This document shows, in pieces, positions 43,975 to 54,378 of a stretch of DNA of 64,000 nt. Position 1 is the stretch's first letter. Each line of letters opens with the position of its first letter. The stretch is from Heterohyrax brucei. Taxonomy: Eukaryota; Chordata; Mammalia; Hyracoidea; Procaviidae. A program made the position numbers and the translations under genes. The stretch is taken from assembly GCA_028571685.1 (NCBI GenBank), contig CM053141.1:134940833-135004832 (forward strand). Reading direction: 5' to 3'. Under the pieces are notes generated by a model. That model was given only the letters and a program-made list of their open reading frames with translations, made no database searches and was not told where the DNA came from.

Positions 43975-45985
43975 CCCCAACACATGTGTCAGTTTGTCAT
44001 ACTGTGGTAGCTTGCATGTTTCTGTGATGCTGGAAAATACACCACTGGGATTCAAATACCAGTAGAGTTACCCGTGGTGGACAGGTTTCAGCTGAGCTTC
44101 CAGACTAAGACAGATTAAGAAGGACTTGGAAGTATACTTCTGAAAAGTCGAGCCAATGAAAACCTTATGAATAGCAGCAGAACATTGCTTGATATAGGGC
44201 TGGAAGATGAGCCCCTCAGTTTGAAAGATACTCAAAATACGACTGAGGAAGAGCTGCTTTCTCAAAGTAGGGCTGGCCTTAATGTGGATGGAGTCAAGCT
44301 TTTGGGACATTCATTTACTGATGTGGCATGACTCCAAATGAGAAAAAACAGCTGCAAACATCCATTAAAATTGGAATGTGGAATGTACAAAGTACGAATC
44401 TAGGAAAATTGGAAGTCACCAAAAATGAAATGGAATGCATGAACATTGATATCCTAGGCATTAGGGAAGGGAAATAAACTGATATTGGCCATTTTGAATC
44501 AGACAATCATATGGCCTGCTCTGTTGGGGACAACAACTTGAAGAGGAATAACATTGTATTCTTCATCAAAAAGACCGTTTCAAGATCTAGCCTGAAACAC
44601 AGTGCTGTCAGTGATATGATGATATCCATATAACTACAAGGCAAATTTACTTACCAAACACTGAGGCCAAAGATGAAGAGACTAAAGATGTTTACAAAAT
44701 TCTGCCATCTGAAATTGACTGAATGTGCAATCAGAATGCATTGATAATTACTGGAAATTGGAATTCAGACGTTGGAACCGAAGAAGAGCCAACAGCTGGA
44801 AAATAAGGCATTGGTGACAGAAATGATACTGGAGACTGCATGATAGAATTTTGCAAGACCAGTGACTTCTTCACTGCAAATACCTTTTCATCAACATAAA
44901 CAGCATCTGTACATGTGGACCAGTGGAATATGCAGGAGTCAAATTGACTACATCTGTGAGAAAACATCAAGGAAAAGCTCAATATTAGCAATCACAACAA
45001 GGCCAGGGGCTGACTGTGGAATAGACCATCAATTACTTATTTGCAAGTTCAAATTGAAACTGAAGAAAATTAAAACAAGTTGACAATAGCTGAAGTACAA
45101 ACTTGAATTTCGAGATTGTCTCAACTGTAGATTTGATACATTGAATGCTAATGATCAAAGATCAGATTAGTTGTGGAGCAATGTCAAGGACAGCATGCAT
45201 GAAGACAGCTGGAGGTCATTAAAAAAGACAGGAGAGAAAGAAAAGGCCAAAAAGGATGTCAGAAGAGACTCTGAAACTTGCTCCTGAACATTGAGTAGCT
45301 AAAGGGAAAGGAAGAATGGTAAAATAAAAGAGCTAAACAAAGGATTTCAAAGGTCAGCTGGAGAAGACCAAGTACAGTATTATAACAACTTGTTGAAAGA
45401 TCTGGAGATGGAAAGCTAAAAGAGAAGAACATGCTCTGCATTTCTTGGGTTCAATGAACTAAAGAAAAAATTTAAGCCTCCAGTTAAAATATTGATGGAT
45501 TCTGTGGGGAAAGTATTGAATGACTCGGGAGGTATCACAAGAAGATGAAAGGAAGCACAGAGTCAGTATACCAAAAAGAACTGGCCAGCATTCAGACACT
45601 TCGGGAGGTAACGTATGAGGAGGAAGCAGTGGTAATGAGGGAAGGAGTCCAAGCTGTGTTTAAGGCATTGGTGAAAAACAAGCCTTCAGGAATTACAAGA
45701 TAGCAACTGAGATGTTTCAACAAAGGGATGCAGCACTGGAAATACTTGTCTGTGCCAAGGAATTTGGAAAACAGCTACCTAGCCAACTGATTGAAAGAGA
45801 TCTATATTTATTTCTATTTCCAAGAAAGGTGATCCCATAGAATTCAGAAATTATTGAACAATGTCATTAATATAAGAGGCAGCTAAAATTTTGCTAAAGA
45901 TCACACAAAAGTGAATGCAGAAATATATTGACAAGCAGCTACTAAAAGTTCCAAGTGGATTCAGAAGAGGTTGCAGAACCATGGG
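43975..45985 (+). mobile_element. RTE LINE, 5' half with endonuclease
   Basis: A sense RTE from near its 5' end (cacatgtgtcagtttgtcat; leader ttacccgtggtggacaggtt) through the apurinic-type endonuclease. The frame at 44862-45083 reads CRSQIDYICEKTSRKSSILA, then TTRPGADCGIDHQLLICKFK (the SDH-like Mg-site block reads DHQ). The copy stops after ggattcagaagaggttgcag, at the start of the reverse transcriptase. The 3' part is lost. Many stops. Confidence 0.9.
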
Positions 45986-47892
45986 AAATTTTAGTAGAGT
46001 GTGGCTGTGTGGTGGGAGTAGTGTATTGGTATTTGAAAAAAAGAATTTAATTTAATGATAATTGATTGTGAAGCACAGCACCACTTGTACTGGATAGAAT
46101 CAAATATTATTTTGTATTAAAGGTCAGGATGTCCCAGTACCTGCCAAGTTTTTCTCAGAACTAATTTAGTGCCCATTTGAGAGCATGAGATAGTACTAGA
46201 GGAAAGGTCACAATTAATATCTTGAATGGTTGTATATGGCATCTTTATAAAGGATGGAAATACTTTCATCATTCTTGGCCTGGTTTTATGTTGTTTTCAT
46301 TTTTAATCATCTCCAAATGCTATCTTTCCTGGAAAGCGCACTTACTGGCCTCATAAAAGCTAAATAATTTGGTAATAACTACCACCTTTTGACAGATCTA
46401 AACTTTCTGAATAGCTGACATTTAACTCATAGGCTATGCATTCAGTCATCATTGCCAACTATAAATCAGCAAAGGGAGGAAGCTGGAGCATCTTTAACTA
46501 GTCAGTTATTTATTAGCACTTTAGCAGGCTACTACTGTTTTCAATGAATAATTTGTATGAATACTTTAAAATTTTTCTAGGTCAAGAATCAGAAACAACT
46601 ACTAGACTTGACATCATTAAATATATTCAGTAACTGTTCAAGTACTTCACAGTGGTCTGAAGCTACTTGTTAGTATATTGGCTCTACTTTTATGACAGAA
46701 ATTCATGAAAGACAGTCTGTAGATATAGTGTGCTGCTTTATGTTCCTAACACAACATTTCAAAACATGCCCCAACTTACTGTACATTGTGAGTTCTTACT
46801 GACTATAATTTGTTGTCTGCATTTTGTGATCTTTTCTGGAAGCCACAATACTATCGCAAATGACCTTTGCTTACCCAGCATGCCAAATATATTATTTTTA
46901 TAAGTGCAAAATTTGCTTTGTAATCCAGTTGTGTACTTCTCTATTTGTTCATGTATTGTGATTGAATACCTTGAAAAGTTTGCAGTGATTACTTGGAGGT
47001 AATCAATGTTATGTTAATCGGATGTGATGCCTATGTAAGTAGTCTAAATTCCTGATTCTCTTAATTGCATTCATTATAGATTATGAATTTGCCTTATTTG
47101 ATAATTTCACTTTGAGACTATATTGAGAAATAACCAGATCCATCAGTACTACTTGACTCCTGCCCTACAGCAATTTATTATGTATTAGAAAGAATGGTAA
47201 CCAGTAACAACTGTGAAAATATCTTAGATGATTCTGTTTATTCTAGTCGTGTGTTTGTCCTCACCTTAAAAAAAAAAAAAATTCTAGTCATTTAGGGCTG
47301 ACATTTTACTGTTTGAATTGCTTATATACGACATGCTGTGAATAGTGGTGACTGAATTACTGAGCTAGCCAGTAATATAGAACTTCTTTGCTTTCATATC
47401 ATATTAATGCTCTCTGTTTACTTTGGGAGGATGACTGATATGTGAATACATGAGTACCTACTACTTGATGTGAGAATAGAGACATTAATTTTCAGAGTGA
47501 TTGTGTGAGATAAGTGTTATTATTAGCTCTAATTTATAAGAAATAAAATGTTTGAGTGGATAATACCCTATCAGAAGTAAGGTAAAATGTTTGAATTGCC
47601 CATTGGGGCATACAGTGTCTTCCATACTGTAAGCTATTGGAAAATTGGATCTGAAACTGAGTAGATAGATTTGGACTGGTATTTGGAATATGAAAAAGTA
47701 TTAATTTTGATGCAAAGACAGCAGTCATAGAATATGTTAAATTGACCAGGTGAGATGTTGAACCAGAAGAAACTCCCATTTTTTAAGGAGCGATCAAACA
47801 AGACCTAGGAAATGTCGCAGATATTTGGACAGAAAGAAGAATCCCACCTGTGGTCATTTTAGTTGTTGATAACATTGGCTGATTTAAGGATT
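45986..47892. other. Unassigned unique sequence
   Basis: About 1.9 kb in which I recognise no gene, RNA or repeat. An A run occurs at about 47268-47282. Confidence 0.5.
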
Positions 47893-47975
47893 CAACCAAA
47901 CATGCCACCACTGAATCAATTCTGACTCACAGCAACCCTATAGGATACAGTTTCCAAAGCTGTAATCTTTACTGA
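47893..47975 (-). mobile_element. AfroSINE 3' fragment
   Basis: Antisense piece: ccactgaatcaattctgact, cacagcaaccctataggata and cagtttccaaagctgtaatc. The head half is lost or unrecognisable. Confidence 0.75.
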
Positions 47976-48398
47976 TTGCCAGAGATTCTTGCATTCAAGG
48001 ATAGAACTTGCTAACTTTGGTTTCACTACTACTGCTGTCTTCCAGTAGCCCAGACTCGTAAAAGACACGTAATTTAGTGCTTTGAAAACAGAGCTGCTAT
48101 ATTGAAATGAGACGTTGGTCTCTGGAAACATGGCCACAGCTTCAGCTCATTCCTGAAAGCACAGCTTACCCTGAACCTGGTATACCTTATTTGTTCTAGA
48201 TTCCACCAGTATTTTTGTCACGTGACTTTTCATAGCTCATTTAACTTCTGCATCCCAACTTAGTACTTTTTGAGCTTCTCTACTGGAAGTGTTATTTCTT
48301 CCATTGGAAAATGATTTTAGCAAAATATTTTGAAGTCCTTTACTAATAAGGGGAGAAACTTTAAAATGTTAGCTTTATATAGGAGGATGGACAGCTCA

Positions 48399-48594
48399 GG
48401 AGCCTTGGTTGCATAGTGGTGAAGTCCTGAATTGCTAACTGAAAGGTTCTTGATTTCAGCTCTTGAGCTCCTCTGCGGAAAAAATATGGCAGTCTGCTTG
48501 CCGAAAGGTTTACAGCCTTGGAAATACTATGGGGCAGCTCTACTGTGTCCTGCAGGGTGACTATCAATCAGAATCAACTCTGCTGAAACTTTTA
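48399..48594 (+). mobile_element. AfroSINE long form
   Basis: Sense: head aggagccttggttgcatagt, middle aatatggcagtctgcttgcc, body ggggcagctctactgtgtcc, 3' end atcaatcagaatcaactctg. Confidence 0.92.
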
Positions 48595-48608
48595 AATGGC
48601 TACGTCAA

Positions 48609-48809
48609 GGAGCCCTGGTGGCACAGTATTTAAAGCGCACCTCTGCTAACCTAAAGATCGGCAGTGTGAACCTTCTAGCCACTCTGCAGAAGAAATAAGT
48701 GGCAGTCTGCTTCTGTATAGTCTTGGAAACCCTATGTAGTTCTACTGTATTCTGTAGGGTCACTATGAATCAGAATTGATTCCATGGCAAGGGGGTTGGC
48801 TTGCTTTTG
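48609..48809 (+). mobile_element. AfroSINE long form, adjacent
   Basis: Sense long-form SINE starting about 15 bases after the previous one: head ggagccctggtggcacagta, middle agtggcagtctgcttctgta, 3' end gaatcagaattgattccatg. Confidence 0.92.
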
Positions 48810-48862
48810 GTTTATGGCTAGATCTTGATCAAAATGCGAAGGTAAATAGATTACCTTACTTA

Positions 48863-48990
48863 AAAATCCAGAGCTGTCAAGTCTGACTCATAGTGACCCT
48901 ACAGGACATAGTTTCAGACCTGGTAGGTCTGAACTGCCAACCTTTTGGTTAGCAGACGTAGCACTTAACTACTATGCCACCAAGGTTCCC
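48863..48990 (-). mobile_element. AfroSINE, partly deleted
   Basis: Antisense: 3' end (gagctgtcaagtctgactca), body shortened (gacatagtttcagacctggt) and intact head (agcagacgtagcacttaact). Confidence 0.9.
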
Positions 48991-50713
48991 TCCTTATCTT
49001 ACGTTAAATAGATCCCAAGTTAATATTTCTGAATAGCCTAAAGCAGATATAGTATGTCTTTTTTTTATTTTAGGGAACCAAATTGAAAACATTTTGCATG
49101 GGGAATGGGAATCATTTAAGAAACTATGGAAACCACTAATCTGGCTTAATGCTTTCTATTACTTTGGAAATATTTATTTTATCCCTTGGTTACTGGCAGT
49201 TCTATTATGGTTTAGAGGCAATGATAGACAATTTTATGTTTTATGCTTCACTGGAAAAAAATTGGCTTCAGATGCTTGACCTTAGGTAATTCTGAATACC
49301 GTAGGGGATGATGCATTTCATATTTTCTGAGACTGTTTTTTTTTGAACTACAGAAAGGATATAACACAAATTAACCTGTGAGCTTTCCTTTAGGATGTAC
49401 AATATCTTTCTGTGAATTGTTAACATATACTATATATGGTTGTATTGTATATTATATCTCTTATTAACTCTAGTGTCATCACTAATGTTTTAATATATAA
49501 CTATATATGTCTCAAGGGAGCAGTTCATATGTTTTACTGGCAAGGAGCGCATAAAAACATTCTCCCTGCTGTTCCCCTCTATTGTAAATTAATACCCACT
49601 ACCAGGGGACCTCTTATGATATAAAATTGTCATCTTGTGAGTGGTACGGATGAAATTACCATGGAGGAAAGCAGAACAGTACCCAAAGTATGAATATGAG
49701 GATACCTGTTCTACAGTAAGTAGGCTTATTCTACAGTAAGTGGGATACCTAGTGCCTTACATTAAGTGACAGTAAATAATTTACACTGGTAATTTCAAAG
49801 TTTAATAATCTGCATTATCTTTTTAGTTGCAAAATTTTCTTGATATAAGGGCTACCTTACCGAAATGGAATGTTCTAATAATAAGGAATCATTTTTGCCA
49901 GCTCTTACTCTGCTATTTTAAAAAGAGATTTTAGCCTGGCTGAAGGATGCAGGATGTATGCTTATAAGTGACATTACCTGCATTGCTTTTCATTTTGGCT
50001 GTAAAGGAGTTCAAGGAGAGAGAGATTGATCCATAGTAGCAGTCCGGTGTGTTGTAGTGTGGTGGTTGCCTGGTAACTGTACCTGTAGAGACTAAATATT
50101 GGACTTGTATCTGTTTTAATCCCTTCTGTTTGTCAAGCTTTACAGGTATTTAATAAGCTTGAAAAGTAAGTAAAAGAAAAAAAAAACTGTTGTTCGTTAG
50201 ATGGTCCTTTGAAATGGTATAAGAATGTCACCAAATAAGGGTCTTGAAGAGTACAAGTAAATGGTACACAATGGTGTGAGTAGGTCTTAAATGTATTTGA
50301 ACATCACTTAAATGAGACTGAGGCTAACCTTGGTGTTTCACATGTCTTACTTGTATCTCTTCCAAGGATGCACCTCTTCACTTAAAGAACATTTATTGAC
50401 TGTCTTAAATGTGTTAGTTTCTGAGTGAGCTTTTGTGTAAATGTGAGAAAGGCAGAATCCCTGGCCTTTAAGTCTGGGATGAATAATCTGTCATTAAGTG
50501 GCAAATATATCTGGAGAGTAATGTTGTCTTTTGTCAGAGTCATGGCACAGGTCTACCAGTAACAGCTATTCTTTTTACACTCTTGTAGAGATAATAGTAA
50601 GCTGGGGGTTTGCCTGTCCCCCCTGTACTACTTGTAGCACAAAATAGAGTATCCCTTCTTCTGCCTTTCACAAAGTATGTCATAACATAAGTTATCAATC
50701 ACCCTGTTCCACT
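48991..50713. other. Unassigned sequence with an L2-like scrap
   Basis: No gene recognised. 50385-50470 (aagaacatttattgactgtc) looks like an antisense L2 3' end. A small direct repeat, ttctacagtaagt, occurs twice near 49710-49740. Confidence 0.5.
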
Positions 50714-51069
50714 TTTGTTGTTAATTGTTGTCAAGTTGATTCTGATTCATGGTGGCCTCCACAGGATTTTCAAGGCTGTTTGAATAGTTCAGGAGCAGAT
50801 TGCCAGGCGTGTCTTCTGAGGCACCTCTACCCCAAACCAAATCAAACCCAGTGCTGTTAAGTTGACTCCAACTCAGAGCAAACCTGTAAGACAAAAGAAC
50901 TGCTTCATAGAGTTTCCAAGTTGTCCCTGGTAGATTTGAACTGCCAGTCTTATGGTTAGCAGCTATAGCACTTAACCACTTATACCATCAGGGCTCTAGG
51001 TAGGTTCAAATTGCCAACTTTTAGCCTAGTAGTCAGTCAAGCACTTAGCCATTTGTGCCAGCAAGGGAC
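50714..51069 (-). mobile_element. Older AfroSINE split by a younger one
   Basis: The outer antisense SINE runs 50714-50832 (ttgtcaagttgattctgatt ... gtcttctgaggcacctctac) and resumes at 50998 (aggtaggttcaaattgccaa ... cacttagccatttgtgccag). The inner copy occupies the gap. The outer head and body are collinear across it. Confidence 0.88.
50833..50997 (-). mobile_element. Inner AfroSINE nested in a SINE
   Basis: A complete antisense short form (cagtgctgttaagttgactc ... tatagcacttaaccacttat ... ccatcagggctc). A short ctcta match at both edges may be the target duplication. Confidence 0.9.
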
Positions 51070-51710
51070 TCCAGATTCCTCAGTCTTCTTTCCTGTTTTC
51101 CATACCTCAGCTTTCAACCTCAGAGTCCTTGCTGTTTGTGATCACAATGTAACTTACCTTCACCCCATTATTGATCTCCCTTCTATTTTAATTAGGGTCA
51201 TACAAAAGGCTGTGAGATAGTGTTGGGTAAGAAATGACTTAAGAAAGCTATCTTTAGAGATAGGGAGTACCTCAAGGTTCTAGAAATGGTCTCAGTCTGA
51301 AGATGAAATATATGCATTTGTATATTTAATGCATAGGTGAAGGACATGTATTGCTATTATCATTCCAAGCCAGTCCCAAAGGGGGAGATATTGCCATTAA
51401 TCTTTGATACAGTCATTATTTTAGTTGACTGAGATTTGATTCTTGTTGCAATAAGTTACTTTTATATGAAGGATACTCCTTTTTAATGGTCACAAAACTA
51501 GTTGATTTCCAAATCAGTACATCTGGTCATAAGGAACAAAGGGGTCAGAGAACAGAACTAAATCAAAACACCTGTGTCTCCTTCCTCCGTCACTTACTAG
51601 GAGAGCACGGTGTTCTCTGCCACATCACAAAAGGCACATATATTAGGTGTACCATTGAATCCATCAACATTCCATTGGGTAAGCTGAAGCAACATTTTAT
51701 GAAATAAGGA
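51070..51710. other. Unassigned sequence
   Basis: No recognised feature. Open frames of about 70 codons have no known motif. Confidence 0.5.
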
Positions 51711-52330
51711 TTTATTACAAGATTAAGAATTTGTATAATTGTGGGAGAAGCTGGGAAGCTAAGCTTCCAGCCAAGCCAAGTGCCGTCGCTTCCAGAAAAG
51801 CAAAATAGATAATCAGAGGAAAATCACCAACTATCTCTGCTGAGATAGTGACACTGGTAGGCAAGTTATAACTTGTTAGGGACTCATGAAGTGGGCAATT
51901 CCAGATGCCGGAGTGGGGCTGTAAAGGGGAGCTGGGGAAGAGCCTTTGGTAGCCATCACCTCTGGTGGCAACTGTTACCTTAGGCATGCGGGCAAATGTC
52001 CACTGGTAGGCCTGAGGCCACTGCTGGCAAATGTCCACTGGTAGGCCTGAGGCCACTGCTGATCAGCAGCACTGGCAGTCACAAAGAAGAGCTGGACACA
52101 GAACAAGTGGGAACCTCTAACCATAGCCACCTGCAGAGAGTAATTGCTGCTTTCCCAATCTTGTGCCAATTCTTAGCCTGGAGTCACACAGGGAAGAATA
52201 TTTTGGGAACTGTAGTTCCAGAGTAACCAGGATGACACAGTTGAACCCACCACAATTACAGAGGGCTTTAGGCAGAGGGACCCTTGAACTTCCCCTTAAT
52301 GTTCTCATCCTTGGCAGATTCCTTAGCTAG
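51711..52330 (-). mobile_element. Possible LTR-like repeat
   Basis: On the minus strand this ends in ...AATCTTGTAATAAATCCTTA, a polyadenylation-signal-like end of the sort seen in LTRs, and contains the block GAACTACAGTTCCCAAAATA. GC content is higher than the flanks. I cannot name a family, and the ends are not defined. The 113-codon minus-strand frame overlapping it is not recognisable. Confidence 0.35.
51991..52060. repeat. Exact 35-bp tandem duplication
   Basis: The unit starting ggcaaatgtccactggtagg occurs twice back to back (51991-52025 and 52026-52060) with no mismatch. Confidence 0.97.
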
Positions 52331-52600
52331 GTGTGGCAATGAATTCCCTGAGGACAAGGAGTCTTTGTCTTTCCTTCCTCTTTTTATCACCATGCTCAGC
52401 TCAGAAGCTGCTGCAGAAGGACAGGAGTGCAGGGAGAGAGAAAGCAGACAGGGTCCCTTGGATGAGCTGTAGAGTGGCTCATTACCCAAACTTGAAAGAA
52501 GGTCCTGCAGCACTTGCTTGTCTCCCCGCTCAGTCTCCAGCTGGAGCACAGTGCCCCGAGATAGGTGTCCCGTTAACCTTTTCATGTCCACTCAGGTGAT
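52331..52600. other. Unassigned sequence
   Basis: GC-richer than average, with overlapping short frames on both strands. Nothing recognised. Confidence 0.45.
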
Positions 52601-52797
52601 AAACTGTTGCTGTAAAGTCGAGTCCCACTCATACAACCCCACGACACAGTGTAGAACTGCCCCATAGAGTTTCCAAGCCTGTAGTCTTTATAGATGCAGG
52701 CCGCCAGATCTTTTTCCAGTGGAATGGCTCATGGGTTCTAACTGCTGACCTTTTGGTTAGTGACTGAGCACTTAACCACTGCACCACCAGGGCTCCT
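52601..52797 (-). mobile_element. AfroSINE long form
   Basis: Antisense: 3' end (gttgctgtaaagtcgagtcc), body (acagtgtagaactgccccat), middle (gtagtctttatagatgcagg) and head (actgagcacttaaccactgc). Confidence 0.93.
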
Positions 52798-52804
52798 TCA
52801 CTAA

Positions 52805-53060
52805 TGGTAGTTATAAATTCTAGGAATTGGGAATACAGAGGAAGCACATAGCGCTCACTTTTAAGAGAGTAGTAATCCAGTGGGAGAAGTATACCATAAG
52901 GTTATAGAAGATTAAATATTAATGATAAAAAGGTGAAATGAATGTCCACAAGAGCTGAGTTCACAGGAGGGAAATCACTATGGGTCGGCACTGTCCCTGA
53001 AGTTTTCTTAGAGCAGGTGGCAAATGAGGGGTCTTGAAGACTGAGAGGGACACGATGACC
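52805..53060 (-). mobile_element. L2-like fragment
   Basis: 'ctaggaattgggaatacaga', 'gagtagtaatccagtgggag' and 'gatgaatgtccacaagagct'-like order matches the antisense L2 3' region. Moderately diverged. Confidence 0.5.
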
Positions 53061-53826
53061 TCAACATCTGCCGTGGTATTGGTCAGTCTCAGGAATGAAG
53101 GAAACACAATTGCTTCAGGATGTTGCTGCTTACAGATCTTATGCTAGTCAAGTTATTTAATTCTACTGACCAAGGGAGAAGAAGAAAATAAAGGCTATTA
53201 TCAGAATGTTTCAGGAAGGAAAAGTAGGAAAAGGGTTATGCAGTGAGATGTAGGAAACAAAAATCTACTCTGAATGACAAACTATTTGCTGACAATGGCT
53301 GTGGATTGTGGTGAGGACTTGTGTTTCTCCTCTGGTTGAGATATTTTGTCTCTAAATGATTAATGTGTGAGATTGTGGGTTCGCTCTTGGAAAGAAATTG
53401 TAATGTTGGACTAGCACACTAGTCTTTTGGTTAAAAATATAATAGTTCAGTATTACAAGTTTTACAAAAATTCTATGATTTGGTTGCCAGTTCTGGAGGA
53501 GAAACAAGCTGCCAAGATGACCCTACAGAACAAGGTAAGTCAACGGTTACAATGAGATTGAAGACCAGGCAGTAGGTCATTCTTTGAATTTAACAATTCC
53601 TTCTCTTCAATGACAATGACTGAAGAGCCATCCTAATTCTTAAATTCTCTTTAATTTCTCCCTAGTTTTACTTTTTTTCTTTCTTTGTAAATAAGGCCTA
53701 GATTATGTCCACGGTAGTTTGGTACATTGGTTTCTGCTTCCTGTCTGTATCAAAGAGCTTGAATGATAATGTACTACTTTTCTCTGGCGTAATTAAATTT
53801 AGTTTGTAGTTTAAATCCATATACCT
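53061..53826. other. Unassigned sequence
   Basis: No recognised feature. Confidence 0.5.
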
Positions 53827-54012
53827 TCTGGTGTCAAGTTGCTTCTGACTCATAGCAAACTCATAGCGTAAAGTAGAACCCCCCTGGGGGGGCTCCAAGG
53901 TTGTAAATCTTTATGGAAGCAGACTGTCATGTCTTTTTTCCATGGAGCAACTGCTGAGTTTGAACCGATGACCTTTCAGTTAGCAACTGGTTATTTAAAT
54001 ATTGCACCACCA
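53827..54012 (-). mobile_element. AfroSINE long form, first of three antisense
   Basis: 3' end (ccttctggtgtcaagttgct), body (gcgtaaagtagaaccccccT-like), middle (ttatggaagcagactgtcat) and head (cagttagcaactggttattt). Confidence 0.9.
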
Positions 54013-54060
54013 GGAAGGAAGGAAGGAGAGGGGGAGGGAGGGAAAGAAGGAAGGAAGGAA
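54013..54060. repeat. (GGAA)n microsatellite
   Basis: Interrupted ggaa/ggga repeats between two SINEs. GGAA runs are ETS-type binding cores, but no function is implied here. Confidence 0.95.
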
Positions 54061-54212
54061 ACCCACCGCCAGCAAGTTGTTTCCAACTCATAGTGACGCT
54101 ATAGGACAGAGTATAAGTGCCTGACTGAGTTTCTAAGGAGCACCTGGTGGATTTTAACTGCCAAACTTTTGGTTAATAGCTGTAGAACATAACCATTATG
54201 CAACCAGGGCCA
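54061..54212 (-). mobile_element. AfroSINE, second of three
   Basis: Antisense short form: gccagcaagttgtttccaac ... aggagcacctggtggatttt ... acataaccattatgcaacca. The GGAA run sits at its 3' end, where the tail would have been. Confidence 0.92.
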
Positions 54213-54221
54213 CCCACCAAA

Positions 54222-54378
54222 TTAAATGCACTGTTATCGAGTCAATTCTGACTCATGGTGACACTATAAGACAGAGTAGAACTGCTCCATTGAATTTTCA
54301 AGGAGCCGTAGTGGATTCTAACTGCTGTCCTTTCTGGCTAGTATTCATAGCATGTAACTACTGTGCCACCAGGATTTC
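54222..54378 (-). mobile_element. AfroSINE, third of three
   Basis: Antisense short form: gcactgttatcgagtcaatt ... gacagagtagaactgctcca ... agcatgtaactactgtgcca. Confidence 0.92.

Noticed and set aside
53698..53898. 66-codon minus-strand ORF beginning MEPPQGGSTLRYEF
   Set aside because: Its first half is an antisense SINE read in frame (body and 3' end of the copy at 53827-54012).
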